DNA from: Pseudogymnoascus destructans
Taxonomy: Eukaryota; Ascomycota; Leotiomycetes; Thelebolales; Thelebolaceae
Direction of reading: 5' to 3'
Assembly (NCBI RefSeq): GCF_001641265.1
Contig: NW_020167531.1
Location: 930,001-994,000 of the forward strand
Length of the DNA stretch: 64,000 nt
Each line of letters begins with the position of its first letter. Positions within the stretch are counted from its first letter, which is position 1. The notes below the pieces were generated by a model. The model was not told the origin of the DNA. It searched no databases and saw only the letters and a program-made list of their open reading frames with translations. The position numbers and the translations under genes were made by a program. Positions 23,785-34,396 of this stretch are shown one piece after another.

Positions 23785-24872
23785 ATGTCTTTCACCATCC
23801 GCCAGCCGTTCAGACTTACCGGCACCCTTGCCGCCGTCTCCAAGACGGCCTTCAAATCCGCCGCTCCAGCCCGGGCTTTCCACCACGCCCCCGCCACAAA
23901 GGCCATCTTCACCTTCCGCACTGCCTCGTCAATTAAGAACCCCCCCATAATCAAGAACGGCTTCAAGCAGACGCGCGCCTATAATGTGCAGCCAACCACT
24001 GTCGCGAATCCGTCGGCGAACGGCAGTCTGATGCAGCGCCTCCTCGTCGGCGGCGCCATGTTCGGTGGCACCCTGTTCGCCATCAACATGGTGTTCAACC
24101 GCGAGACACGCGAGGATGGCGGCATGCCACCCTTCGAGCGGTCATACCTCAACGAGACGTTCATGCACACCGGGCTGGGCGTCGGCATCATCGGTGTCGC
24201 CGCGCGGGCCATGTACACCTCGGGCTTCGTATACCGCATCATGGCCACGAACCCATGGATCGTGATGATTGGTGGTCTCGCGCTGAGCTTTGGTACCATG
24301 ATCGGAACGAGGAACACTGACCCGTCGAACTACGTCCAGAAGTACGGATTGTGGACTGCGTTTAACGTTACCCAGGCTGCGTTTATCGCGCCGCTGATGT
24401 TCATGGCTCCTCCTGCGATTATGGCCCGCGCTGGTCTCTACACGATTGCCATGATGGGATCTATTGCTTTCGTTGGTGCTACCGCTAAGAACGACAAGTA
24501 CCTCTATCTCGGTGGACCGCTGCTTGCTGGTGTCGCCATCGTTGCTGTCTCTGGTTTCGCTCCCCTCGTCCTCCCCGCCACCGCCGTCCGCACTCTAGCG
24601 TTCACCGAGAACATCTGGTTGTACGGTGGCCTGGCTGTCTTTGGTGGCTTCACCCTGTATGATGTCCAGAAGGTGCTGAACCATGCCCGCCTTGCCGAGC
24701 GGGGTTTGATTAAGAGGGATGCTGTCAACGAGAGTATCAGGTATGTTCCACTTACAACATTCATATGTACAAGGCCAGTTGCTAACTATCCCCCAGCCTC
24801 GAGCTCGACTTCCTCAACATCTTCATCCGCATGATCCAGATCCTGATGATGCAAAACAACAGGAGGAAGTAG
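23785..24872 (+). CDS. Bax-inhibitor-1 family protein, GHITM/MICS1-like, mitochondrial
   Basis: Two exons (23785-24740 and 24797-24872; 56-bp intron) give 343 aa. The first 80 residues are basic, rich in Ser, Ala and Thr and nearly free of acidic residues, as in a mitochondrial presequence. Seven to eight hydrophobic spans follow, starting LLVGGAMFGGTLFAINMVF. The block YGGLAVFGGFTLYDVQKVLNHA is the conserved Bax-inhibitor-1 segment. Exon 2 restores the family ending S-LELDFLNIFIRMIQILM. The animal relative GHITM/MICS1 sits in the inner mitochondrial membrane and supports cristae and cation exchange. A similar place is likely here by homology. Start at 23785 is chosen over an upstream in-frame ATG-type codon at 23755. 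Confidence 0.9.
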
Positions 24873-27325
24873 GTTCCCAAACACAATTGTACAAACTTAA
24901 AAGCCAGTAGGGCTTGTCGGAGAAAGCTGAAATACAGCTCAGGAAACTTAGAATGGTAAAGGAAAGCATACAAGGTATTTGCTGCTGCCGCTTCTGATTT
25001 CAAACTCTCGGAAACGGATTTCGAAGAGTCAGGCCCAAATGGGGTATTGAAACAACAAGAACTAGATATTAACTTGTACCACCCGAAAACTCCTCTCCTT
25101 GATGTATATACGAGTCAAAATTAAATGAAAAAAAATCATCTATCTACAAAACCATTCATGTCCATTCATCTTCTCTTGTACTGCCCGTATTCAGTGCCCA
25201 TATATAGTTGATCCTCAAAAGGTCATACAGTACCTTACCGGCGCGCATAAATTTGGAGTGGTTCCAGGACGGTCCGGGGACTATGAAAGGCGCTCGGACC
25301 ACCCGTAATGTGGATGGAGCCAGGAGCGGTCCTGGAACGGCGGCCGAAGTAAGACCAATTGGTAAAAAGACCGTTCCTACGGTCGGAATGGAGGGTTGAA
25401 AAAGACGGGTTTGTGTCTGTAGATCGTAGAATGAGGCTATCCGTAAACGTTGAAATTGACTGTTCTGATGCATGGCCAGTGAGTGCTGATGAGACTGGGC
25501 TACTACTGTAATTTAGCCCCAAGACTGTTCGGCCGGCCATAACTGGCCCATGACAGTGTGCAGAAGGTCCTGAGTAAAAACAGTCACGCCAAGAAGACAG
25601 CTCACGAGGCAAAAGACCGGCAATCAAGATGAGACTCTTATTATTACTACATACAGATATCTACCACCCCCTCACCCCCCATTCTGCCCCCGCCCCTTGC
25701 CAATGTCGTAATTCCCCGTTTGGCCAGCGGCAACGGACGACTCCAGAACCCCCGCCCCCTTCACATCCCGAATTACCCCAGGCCAAGTTGTATTCCAAGC
25801 TCTTTCAAGACCTTCGCTAGGTCTTATCATCTAGTGTATCCTTTGGTGTGTTCCGCTGGCATTTGTGCATCGAGGATTCCAAGTTTCGTTCGAGATATTC
25901 GGTGTGTAAAGCTTCGTAAGAGCGTCGAGAAGCTCAGGGTCCGCCCGGCAGTAAGAACATGAGATTCCTGTGGGCAATCATGGCGCTAGCAGCTGTAAAC
26001 AAGAGAGGGGCGGGGAGGAGCAAGGGACAAACCGTGCAGAGCTGCGAAAAGCCAGCTCTGTTGAGCATTGTTGGTTGATCAACGGAAGTAAAGAAAAGGA
26101 GAAAACACAAGATCAAGCGGACTTACCTGAACTGGGCTATCAAGTCTGCTAAAGCGAACTTGATCGAAGGCCGTTTGATTCGCATCAAACGGAAAATGAG
26201 GAAAACAGAGAGTGTTGGCAAGAGCGAGAAAAGACAGAACAAAAGCAAGCTTGAAACAGTTAAATAAGACAGAGGAAAAATAGGAATAATACTTGGCCAA
26301 TAGCTTCAACTCACCTGTGTGTTTGATCTGCCGTAGATGGCCATGACCAGGGACACTGAATTCAGAATAACGAAGAACTAAAAAGTAAACAAATAGAATT
26401 GCGCAAAACAGGGAAAACATACCGGTGATAGCATCAAATCCAACGGGCCAGCTATGACTAAGCTATGACAGCTGCCCTAAAACAGCTCCACAAGGCGACC
26501 ATAGCAAAAGCCCAAAATCAGGGCTAAAAACACCCCTCAGAAATGCTAGAGCCGTTTTTTCGAAAATCCAAAGGCCCCCCTTTGGACCCCCAAAACCTCA
26601 TATAAACGCGAAAACTGAAGGAGTCGCCAACTACTGCAGTAGACAACGCCAGCAAGGGTGTGCATTTAGCTGCTTTAGGGAGACCCCCAAATCCAATTGG
26701 GATCCGAAGAGAATGGTCCTGGATACCTGGGCCAGGATTGTCGCTAGGATGTCCTGTGGATATGACCTACTGAGGGAGCTCCTCTACATGGATTGCAAGT
26801 GCAGTGGGATGCCGAGTGTTGGAGGGGAGAAGGCGACACCAACCACGGCTGGAGAGGTACCAGAAGATCTCGTTGTCGCTCATGGCGCTTCGAACTGTGT
26901 GCCCACAGCTGGGATCCATTCCGAATGCCGCTGTTGACCTGGGAGGATTTGGCTGGCCCTAGATCTAGGCTGGGAATTCCACTTACAGCCGGCATCCATT
27001 TCCTATTGCTGCTGTCGGTATGGGGATGTTTGGTGATGCCTGCATCTAGGCCAGGATCCATTCATCATGGCCGCTGTTGACCTGGGAGGATTTGGCGATG
27101 TTAGAGATCCATTCATCGTGGCCGGGATCCATTTCTTGTTGTTGCTGTTGGTGTGGGCTTCTTTCTGCCACCGAGGAAAACGAACGGGGAAGTTTTCGCG
27201 TCTGGGGTATTGCCTGGGAGATGTTGCATCATTGATGGGAGGCCATTGATAGATAGATAGGTTCCTGCGGTTGAAGTTAGCCAAGTTTCTTGATTGGGAG
27301 GGGAGATTGATGGGAGCTTGGGGGG
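24873..27325. other. Gene-free stretch before the Gypsy element
   Basis: About 2.4 kb without a supported gene. The part from 26900 to 27170 contains a degenerate direct repeat. A TATAAA at 26601-26606 has no coding frame behind it. The Gypsy element inserted into a G-run (27321-27330) at the right end. Confidence 0.5.
26911..27170 (+). repeat. Degenerate direct repeat, period about 143 bp
   Basis: The block GCTGTTGACCTGGGAGGATT occurs at 26930 and again at 27073. GGATCCATT-type blocks precede both, and CATCCATTTC/GCTGCTG or GATCCATTTC/GTTGCTG blocks follow. The copies differ by many substitutions. No coding role is seen. Confidence 0.6.
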
Positions 27326-27330
27326 GGGGG

Positions 27331-27569
27331 TGTAAGGCGGCCCTCACGTGAGGGCACGTGAGGTGTCACGCTCTTACAGTGGACCTGGCGGGCTCGGTAA
27401 ATTAGGGCCTACGGGTTCCTGTATATAAGGGGCTGGAGGCTCGGAGTGAGGCCTCCAGTCAATAGTCGCTGTATATACGTAGACCTATTGTTACGCATTG
27501 AATCCTACTTCCTACCTACTGATCTGGTTCCCTGAGCTCCCGTGTGACCCTGGGTCCTACGACTTTACA
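27331..27569 (+). repeat. 5' LTR of the Gypsy element
   Basis: Starts TGTAAGGCGG and ends GACTTTACA. Contains two CACGTGAGG boxes near the start and a TATATAAGG box at 27422-27430, presumably the transcription start region. Confidence 0.95.
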
Positions 27570-27609
27570 ATTCTATTGACTCAACCCATACTCAGCCTAC
27601 CAGATCAGG

Positions 27610-28887
27610 ATGGCGAGCCAGGAAAAGAGGATTACCCGAGCGACCTCCGGAGGAGCGACTCCAGCGGCAGAAACCATCGAGGCCAGCCCACCGACTCTGG
27701 GCCCTGAAGCCAGCAGCTCCGCGACGAGCAAAGCGGACAGGATGCCGTCAAAGCTGGCCGCCCTCAAGAATAGGATCGAAGAAGAGAGGGCCTACTACAA
27801 TACCATGGAAGAAGCCCTCCAAGTATTCCGACGATCGCACGGCGACGACTATAGCGCCTACCCGGAGGAAGTAAGGGTCTTCGCAGAAAGACAGGTCCGA
27901 ATACAAGAAGAAGGACGCCGGAAAAGGCGACACCAAGACAGTGAGGAAGAATGGGAGGGGACCCCAAACGAGGAGGAACAAGAGACTGCCTCCGTAGTAT
28001 CGCGAGAAGCAACCCCGTCGTATAGGCCTTTCGGCAAGGTCAAGGACCCTAAGGTCTACAAAGGCGAGTCGACACGAGAGCTCAACGAGTTTATGGCCTC
28101 AATCCGCGCTTCCTTCCGATACCAGCCAAGAATGTTCCCAACCGAGCAATCCAAGGTGGCCTTCGCCGCCCAATACCTTGAGAGCGACCCCATGAAGGAG
28201 TGGGACAACCGCTGCGCCTCGCAAGAGGAAGGGCTCGAGGACCCTTTAGATATCGCAGGGTTTGAAGAGTTCCTTCGCGACCTCCATATCGACCCAGCCA
28301 ACCGGCAACGCATTGCAGCCCTCAAATACAACGGCGCCCACCAGCGTAAGGGGCAGGGTATCCGCAAATTCGTTGCGTACCTCGAGGAATTGGAGCGGGA
28401 AATGGAGCCCTACACCGAGTCCCAGAGGACCACCCACCTCCTGACGAAGTTACACCCAGAAATGAGGCAGCGCCTCCTTGAGGGTGGCTACGCCGAGCGT
28501 TCCACGACCCACAGGGAGGCTGTTGTCAATATCCTAGCCATGCTGGAAATGAACAACCGGTGGGTAACCGAGAAGAATCCTTCTACGGATAGGCCCAACA
28601 CAAGGGAGAATAAGGGAACCCTGCAGGGTGGCTTTCCAGCTCGGAAGGGCCACTTCAATAGCCACAAGTCGGGCAATCACCGGGAGCGAACGCCCTTCCA
28701 GGATCGCCGTCGATCGGACCAACAACCTGCGCGCAAGCCAGCCGACACCCAAGGCGCAAGGCCTACCCAAGTAGGGAACGCCTGTTACAACTGTGGCAGA
28801 CCAGGCCACTTTGCAAAGGACTGCCGTAGCCAGCACACTGGGCCGGGAGTCCGGAAGCTGGATACCCAACTCCTCAAGCGGGAGTGA
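27610..28887 (+). CDS. gag: Gag polyprotein of the Gypsy element
   Basis: The product has 425 aa. The first 130 residues are charged and probably helical. The middle holds a retrotransposon capsid-like region near residues 145-320 (YKGESTRELNEFM, then FRYQPRMFP). The C-terminal part is basic and ends with the CCHC zinc knuckle CYNCGRPGHFAKDC near residue 395, which binds RNA. The frame ends at TGA 28885-28887. The same frame continues open for 13 codons into the pol Met codon. It is the structural protein of the virus-like particle. Confidence 0.95.
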   Translation: MASQEKRITRATSGGATPAAETIEASPPTLGPEASSSATSKADRMPSKLAALKNRIEEERAYYNTMEEALQVFRRSHGDDYSAYPEEVRVFAERQVRIQEEGRRKRRHQDSEEEWEGTPNEEEQETASVVSREATPSYRPFGKVKDPKVYKGESTRELNEFMASIRASFRYQPRMFPTEQSKVAFAAQYLESDPMKEWDNRCASQEEGLEDPLDIAGFEEFLRDLHIDPANRQRIAALKYNGAHQRKGQGIRKFVAYLEELEREMEPYTESQRTTHLLTKLHPEMRQRLLEGGYAERSTTHREAVVNILAMLEMNNRWVTEKNPSTDRPNTRENKGTLQGGFPARKGHFNSHKSGNHRERTPFQDRRRSDQQPARKPADTQGARPTQVGNACYNCGRPGHFAKDCRSQHTGPGVRKLDTQLLKRE

Positions 28888-28926
28888 CTCCCTACCGAAG
28901 CCCTACGCCCTACGCAGGCGAAGAGG

Positions 28927-31900
28927 ATGGAGATCGACATTGAAATCAAAGTAGGGCCTACCTGGCACAAGGCCAAGGCTCTACTCGATTCGGGGTCGGA
29001 CGCGTCAACTATCCACCCCCTCTTCGCAAAAGATAAGAGCCTAGAGTGCCGAGACAAGGGCCCACCTCGAGCGAGGGCTGTGGACGGCAAGGAGATTGCC
29101 ATATACGGAGCGGCGACCGTACAGATCAAGGCCTGGGACCACTTTCGAAGGGAGACGACCGTAGACCAGACGTTCCTTTCCATGGATACCCCTGGTGTGG
29201 ATGTTATCCTTGGAATGGACTGGATCGTACAGGTCAACCCCCAGATCGATTGGCAGACCCAGATATGGCGCTACCCCTTCGATATATCGAAGGCGATGGA
29301 GGTGGGTATTGAAGAGCTAGACAAAGGCGATACTGCCTTTGTCCTGGCGTTGACCTCGGAAGGAGCATTGGAACCCCAATGCCCAAGGGAGTACGCTGAA
29401 TTCGCCGACGTCTTCTCTAAGGAGCGGGCAGAAGACCTACCCGAGCTGGGTAGGAAGACCCACGGTATCGATACCAGCATGCAAGAGCCGCCTTACGGCC
29501 CGGTATACAACCTATCTGAGACGGAGTTGGCCACACTCTGGGAATACCTTCAATCAAGCGAAAGGAAGGGTTGGATCCAGAGGAGCATAAGCCCAGCGGG
29601 CGCGCCCATACTGTTCGTACAGAAGAAGGACGGCAGTCTACGCCTCTGCGTGGATTATAGGGGTCTGAATAAGATCACCGTAAAGAATAGGCACCCCTTG
29701 CCGCTGATCACAGAGACCTTGGATCGGCTCCAAGGAGCAAAGGTCTTCACAAAGCTTGATATTAGGAACGCCTACCACAGGATCCGGATCCGCCCAGGCG
29801 ACGAGTGGAAGACCGCCTTCCGCACTCGTTACGGCCACTTTGAGTACAAAGTGATGCCCTTTGGCTTGGCCAACGCGCCAGCCACGTTTCAGGCCTATAT
29901 GAACGAGACCCTCGAAGGGCTCGTTGATACGATATGCGTTGTATACCTCGACGATATCCTTATTTATTCCTCTAAAGAGGAGGAACATACCCACCACGTA
30001 CAGGAGGTCCTAGGTCGCCTACGAGAGGCGAACCTATATGTAAAGCTCTCAAAGTGCGAGTTCAATACCAAACAGGTAGGCTTCCTTGGATATACCGTCA
30101 CAACAGAAGGAGTGGCTATGGAAGGCGACCGGGTTGCTGCGATAGCTGAGTGGCCTACACCCAAGACCTACCGAGAGGTCCAGGTGTTTCTCGGCTTCGC
30201 CAACTTTTACCGACGCTTCATAGAGCAGTACTCCTCTGTTGTGGCACCCTTGACTGGCCTTATGAAGGGGGCCAAGGCCGGTAAACAGACCGGGCCCTTT
30301 GTGTGGGGAGCAATGCAGCAGGGCGCGTTCGATCGCCTCAAGGAGGCCTTCACCACAGCTCCCATGTTAGTCCATTTCGATCCAAGCTGTAAGATTAGAC
30401 TTGAGACAGACTCCTCCGGCTTCGGGTTGGCAGGGAATCTTTCCCAATATGTAGAAGAAACCCCAGAACGAAGGGGTGGGTGGCACCCAGTCGCCTTCTT
30501 CAGCAAAAAGCTGGAGCCAGCAGAGCTGAACTATGAGGTCCACGACCAAGAGCTCTTGGCGATCGTGAGATCTTTCGAACAGTGGAGGCATTACCTAGAG
30601 GGTAGCCAACACCCAATCGAGGTCCTGACGGATCACAACAACCTGAAATACTTCATGGAAACCACCGCCCTCACAAGAAGGCAGGCGCGGTGGGCGCAGG
30701 CGTTGTCAGCCTACGACTTCCAAATATCCTATCGAGCTGGCAAGACCAACCCCGCAGATGGGCCGTCTAGGAGACCAGACTATGAGGAAGAGAAGGGTAG
30801 CCAGAACGTGATGCTTCCTACCCTTCGAAACAAGCTCCAGAAAGCCATACAGGCAGGAGAAGAAGCCCTGCAGATGAGGCGGGTAGTGGCTGACTTACAA
30901 GAAGTAGGCACCACACTGGGCGAAGACCAGAGTAAGGACACCAAGAGTCCAGGTCTCGTTGTCCCTCGAGTTATGGTGGCAGCCATGGCTCAGGGAGAGA
31001 GCGCCTACAGTGCCACGGCCGAACCCTTAGCGGATCTGATCAAAACCCTTCAAGCGGCTGACGAGCTCGCTGTTCACAGGGCCAGAGAAGCAGGGTCGGC
31101 GTGGGCGAAGGGCTCTTCAGGTTGGAGAGTAGACGATGCAGGCATCCTACGCTTCAAGGGAGCGGCCTACGTGCCTCCCAATCAGGCAGTACGTATGGAA
31201 ATCTTCAAGATTTGCCACGACGACCCTTTGGCTGGGCACTTCGGATATAAGAAGACCCAGGAACTGATCCGACGGAAATACTACTGGCCTGGATTAGACC
31301 AGGAAGCCAGGGAGTACGTACGTGGCTGCGATCGGTGCCAGCGGATCAAGCCGGTACGGCATAGACCCTACGGCGAAATGCAAGGCCTCAGAATGCCTAC
31401 TAAGCCCTTTGAGTCCATAAGTATGGACTTCATCACAGATCTGCCGCCTAGTATAGGAGCAGACCAAGCTAAGGCTTCAGACTCCATTTTGGTAATCGTA
31501 GACCGATACACCAAGGTATCCAAATATATACCCTGCCGGAAGACCATTACTGCCACCGAGTTGGGGCGGGTCTTCCTTGAGTATTGGGTTAAGGACTTTG
31601 GAATTCCTGCTGAAATAATTACAGACCGTGGCAGCGTATTTACGTGCCACTTCTGGTCGGCCTTCTGTTTCCACCTCAAAGTACGGCGGAACCTATCGAC
31701 TGCCTTCCACCCTCAATCTGACGGCCAGACGGAAAGGCAGAACCAGAATATTGAGGCCTACCTACGCCTACACTGCAATCAGCACCAGGACAATTGGGTA
31801 GAACTTCTTCACTTCGCGGAGCTTACCTACAAAAATGCCTTCCACGATTCCATCCAGATGTCGCCAAATCAGGCTCGATACGGTATCAACATCGACCTGC

Positions 31901-32496
31901 GGCAAGGGATCGAGGACGACCCCATGAGAAGGGAGGTGCCGGTTGCAAGAGACCGAGTCCAGAAGATCCTCGACCTACGAAAGGAGCTTGAAGAGGCCTG
32001 GGCGAGATCGAAGGAAGCCCAAGTCCGAGGATATAACAAGATCCACAAGCCAATGCAGTTCATGGTCGGCGAACGGGTGTGGCTTTCTGCCAAGAATATC
32101 AGAACCACCCAGCCAAGTAGGAAGCTAGGTCACCGGTGGCTCGGACTGTATGAGATCACCGGGCGGATAGGTAAACAGGCGTATCGATTGAGGCTTCCCC
32201 CACGGTATAAGGCGATTCACGACGTGTTCCACGTCTCCCTACTCGAGAGGTATCGGGAAGGCGTTGAGAAGGCCGATCCTCCACCAGATCCAGAGATCGT
32301 GGATGGGGAAGAAGAATACAAGGTCGAGGCAGTCCTAGACCACAGGACTGTGCGGAGGGGTAGAGGAATCCGAGAGGAATACCTGATTAGGTGGGCAGGC
32401 TACACTGCAGCTGACGATCAGTGGGTTCCAAAGCTTGACGTAGGACTACCGTTAATCAAGGCATATCACAAGGAACAGACGCAGAAGGCAATGTAG
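28927..32496 (+). CDS. pol: Pol polyprotein: protease, reverse transcriptase, RNase H, integrase, chromodomain
   Basis: The product has 1189 aa from the first Met and lies in the same frame as gag. The aspartic protease has LLDSGSDAS with Asp21. The reverse transcriptase has CVDYRGLN, LDIRNAYHRI and YLDD (340-343). RNase H shows LETDSSGFG, then LLAIVRSFEQWRHYLEG and LTDHNNLKYF. The integrase has the HHCC zinc motif (GHFGYKK near 768, CDRC 801-804) and a catalytic triad at about Asp834, Asp900 and Glu936, so the last two are 35 residues apart. A chromodomain (YKVEAVLDHR ... EYLIRWAGY) occupies about 1130-1185. All key residues are present, so the enzyme looks functional if it is translated. 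Confidence 0.96.
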   Translation: MEIDIEIKVGPTWHKAKALLDSGSDASTIHPLFAKDKSLECRDKGPPRARAVDGKEIAIYGAATVQIKAWDHFRRETTVDQTFLSMDTPGVDVILGMDWIVQVNPQIDWQTQIWRYPFDISKAMEVGIEELDKGDTAFVLALTSEGALEPQCPREYAEFADVFSKERAEDLPELGRKTHGIDTSMQEPPYGPVYNLSETELATLWEYLQSSERKGWIQRSISPAGAPILFVQKKDGSLRLCVDYRGLNKITVKNRHPLPLITETLDRLQGAKVFTKLDIRNAYHRIRIRPGDEWKTAFRTRYGHFEYKVMPFGLANAPATFQAYMNETLEGLVDTICVVYLDDILIYSSKEEEHTHHVQEVLGRLREANLYVKLSKCEFNTKQVGFLGYTVTTEGVAMEGDRVAAIAEWPTPKTYREVQVFLGFANFYRRFIEQYSSVVAPLTGLMKGAKAGKQTGPFVWGAMQQGAFDRLKEAFTTAPMLVHFDPSCKIRLETDSSGFGLAGNLSQYVEETPERRGGWHPVAFFSKKLEPAELNYEVHDQELLAIVRSFEQWRHYLEGSQHPIEVLTDHNNLKYFMETTALTRRQARWAQALSAYDFQISYRAGKTNPADGPSRRPDYEEEKGSQNVMLPTLRNKLQKAIQAGEEALQMRRVVADLQEVGTTLGEDQSKDTKSPGLVVPRVMVAAMAQGESAYSATAEPLADLIKTLQAADELAVHRAREAGSAWAKGSSGWRVDDAGILRFKGAAYVPPNQAVRMEIFKICHDDPLAGHFGYKKTQELIRRKYYWPGLDQEAREYVRGCDRCQRIKPVRHRPYGEMQGLRMPTKPFESISMDFITDLPPSIGADQAKASDSILVIVDRYTKVSKYIPCRKTITATELGRVFLEYWVKDFGIPAEIITDRGSVFTCHFWSAFCFHLKVRRNLSTAFHPQSDGQTERQNQNIEAYLRLHCNQHQDNWVELLHFAELTYKNAFHDSIQMSPNQARYGINIDLRQGIEDDPMRREVPVARDRVQKILDLRKELEEAWARSKEAQVRGYNKIHKPMQFMVGERVWLSAKNIRTTQPSRKLGHRWLGLYEITGRIGKQAYRLRLPPRYKAIHDVFHVSLLERYREGVEKADPPPDPEIVDGEEEYKVEAVLDHRTVRRGRGIREEYLIRWAGYTAADDQWVPKLDVGLPLIKAYHKEQTQKAM

Positions 32497-32806
32497 TGTA
32501 TTGTCCTAAACTAAGGGAAAAAAACAACGCGTCAAGTTCCGAAGGAGAAGGGCTCACAGACCCAGAAGCAGACCCCGACCCAGACCTAGAAGAAATGCGC
32601 GCGTCAGACAAGGGGGCGACGACGGGGGCAGGGCGTGGATTGAAGCGCCACTGGTCTGGACGCACAAACAAACGCTCAAAAAGAGCACGATCGTAATCCG
32701 CAGGCGTAGGCAGGAGAATAGGTCCTACCGACAAGGGCGCGGAGGGCAGGACAGGCCTCACTCGAGCTACCCACAGGGTCAGCAAAACGTCCAGGAAGGA
32801 TGGGAA
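32497..32806. other. Spacer between pol and the antisense gene
   Basis: Holds the ends of two convergent genes inside the element. No separate function is seen. Confidence 0.5.
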
Positions 32807-33762
32807 TCACAAACCTACGACAAACTTCAGGGCGGCGACGTGGGCGTTGAGGCCAACCTGGTAGGCGTCTAGAGCCGCATCAGTAGCGGCGTGGAACATA
32901 GCAGCAGCAGCCTTGAGAGCCTTGGTTTTGGCCTGATCCAGCTCAGCAAGGGTCTCAGCGTGGTGAAGAAGGGCTTGGCGTGGGTCGTTGAGGTTGCGGA
33001 CGACGGGGCCCCCAGCCTCAGGGAGAGGCGCAACAGGTTCCTCGTGGAAGGACGTAGCAGCTCTCTTACCCTTATTCTTGACCTTCAGGGTGCGAGGCTC
33101 CTTGCCCTTATCAGCGGTAGTGAACTCGCGTTGGGCAAAGAGGAGGGAGGCCAGAGCCTCACGGGTGGCGACCGAATTATGTTCCAGCCCAGCGTCCTCG
33201 TCGTCAGCGCAACAGTTCAAATAGGCGTCGGACTTGAGCTGCAGGGCAGTGAGGGCATCCTTCTGATCAGGACCGACCTGCCTGGTTGTCAGCATATCCC
33301 ACTAAGAAGGAAAAGGAGGCCTACCGGAACGCAGTGGTGGTTTCCTTGGAGACAGTCGCCGCACTTGTCCAAGCCAACAGGGACCCAGCAGATCTGTCCA
33401 GGATAGTTGTAATAGGTGACTGAACACTTGACGCAGCAGTCGCGGGAGCCTGCGCGAAGGGGACCAACAGACTCTGGAACTGGGCGGCGCGCAGAAAGCT
33501 TCCACCCCAGCGCCGTACGCATCTCCTTGGCGGCCAACTGAGCAGCGACCTCCTCCTCCTCCTCTGGAGCATCCTCAACCGAAGGTGATCGGTAGGGACG
33601 CACGGTGCGAGGGCGAGAGGTGGACGCAACGGAAGCAGGACCGAAGGGAGTAGGGGTGGCAGGTGACTCCAACTCGGGAGACCCAGACATCTGGGCGGAA
33701 GAGCGCTTGAGAGGGGTGGTGACAGGCGCCACTGTCTTCTTGGGCTGCTTGCGCGGAGCCAT
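32807..33762 (-). CDS. Antisense accessory gene of the Gypsy element, six-Cys domain protein
   Basis: I do not recognise this family. Two exons (33762-33325 and 33277-32807; 47-bp intron, donor GTAGGC, branch CTGAC, acceptor GGCAG) give 302 aa. It runs opposite to gag-pol, between pol and the 3' LTR. The N-terminus is basic with Ser and Pro (MAPRKQPKKT), then acidic (EDAPEEEEEVA). A cysteine domain follows: Cys110-x2-Cys113-x11-Cys125-x8-Cys134-x2-Cys137-x6-Cys144, with Val-Pro and the intron right after. The second exon has a Cys pair, a basic KVKNKGKR patch and a long Ala-rich, probably coiled helix. Paired CxxC motifs suggest metal and perhaps nucleic-acid binding. A free-standing gene at 57945-58624 shares the domain and intron site. 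The starting Met has an upstream in-frame extension of 81 residues, which looks like leader. Confidence 0.68.
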
Positions 33763-34136
33763 GATTGACGGAACTAATCCACAGATCAGTCCCTGAAGAC
33801 GAAGGACGGAAGGGAGGTAAATACCTTGCGAAGAGGGAGTAATCCTTGAAGCAAACCTTGGAAGAGGATCAAAAGGAAGAACCCAAGAACCCAGAAGAGC
33901 GGGCACTTGGTGTGAGGTTGTGTGAGGAAAGTAGGAAGTTGGGTAGGAAGTGGGAGTTAAGCGCGATGCCCACAACAACTGGGGGTGGCCGCGGCACAAC
34001 AACAAGGGGGGTCACGGGACCCCCCTGACAGGCGCGAGTTCGATAACAACAACCCACCCTACAAACAAGCCAAACAAGCCCAAACAAGGGCGCAATCAGC
34101 CCTGATCTCTATGCCTGGAATTGGGGGCAATTCCCT

Positions 34137-34148
34137 AGAAGGGGGAGG
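34137..34148 (+). promoter_or_regulatory. Polypurine tract of the Gypsy element
   Basis: The purine run AGAAGGGGGAGG lies four bases before the 3' LTR, where plus-strand DNA synthesis is primed in LTR retrotransposons. Confidence 0.75.
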
Positions 34149-34152
34149 TAAT

Positions 34153-34391
34153 TGTAAGGCGGCCCTCACGTGAGGGCACGTGAGGTGTCACGCTCTTACA
34201 GTGGACCTGGCGGGCTCGGTAAATTAGGGCCTACGGGTTCCTGTATATAAGGGGCTGGAGGCTCGGAGTGAGGCCTCCAGTCAATAGTCGCTGTATATAC
34301 GTAGACCTATTGTTACGCATTGAATCCTACTTCCTACCTACTGATCTGGTTCCCTGAGCTCCCGTGTGACCCTGGGTCCTATGACTTTACA
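34153..34391 (+). repeat. 3' LTR of the Gypsy element
   Basis: Identical to the 5' LTR except for T at 34382. Followed directly by the GGGGG target duplication. Confidence 0.95.
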
Positions 34392-34396
34392 GGGGG

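Larger units (their letters stand above)
27331..34391 (+). mobile_element. Complete Ty3/Gypsy chromovirus retrotransposon
   Basis: A 7061-bp element is bounded by 239-bp LTRs that differ at one base (C at 27560, T at 34382). It is flanked by the 5-bp duplication GGGGG (27326-27330 and 34392-34396). Inside are gag with a zinc knuckle, then pol with protease, reverse transcriptase, RNase H, integrase and a C-terminal chromodomain, then an antisense gene, then a polypurine tract. The domain order and chromodomain place it in the chromovirus branch of Ty3/Gypsy, whose integrases are often guided to modified histones. Near-identical LTRs mean recent insertion. No standard tRNA primer site could be recognised after the 5' LTR. 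Confidence 0.96.

Noticed and set aside
27570..27609. tRNA primer-binding site after the 5' LTR
   Set aside because: No stretch complementary to a known tRNA 3' end beginning with TGG was found, so it is left unannotated.
33289..34005. Longer antisense protein starting at 34005
   Set aside because: The extra 81 residues are hydrophobic/Ser-rich without pattern, while the Met at 33762 starts a typical basic nuclear-type N-terminus. The shorter start was used.
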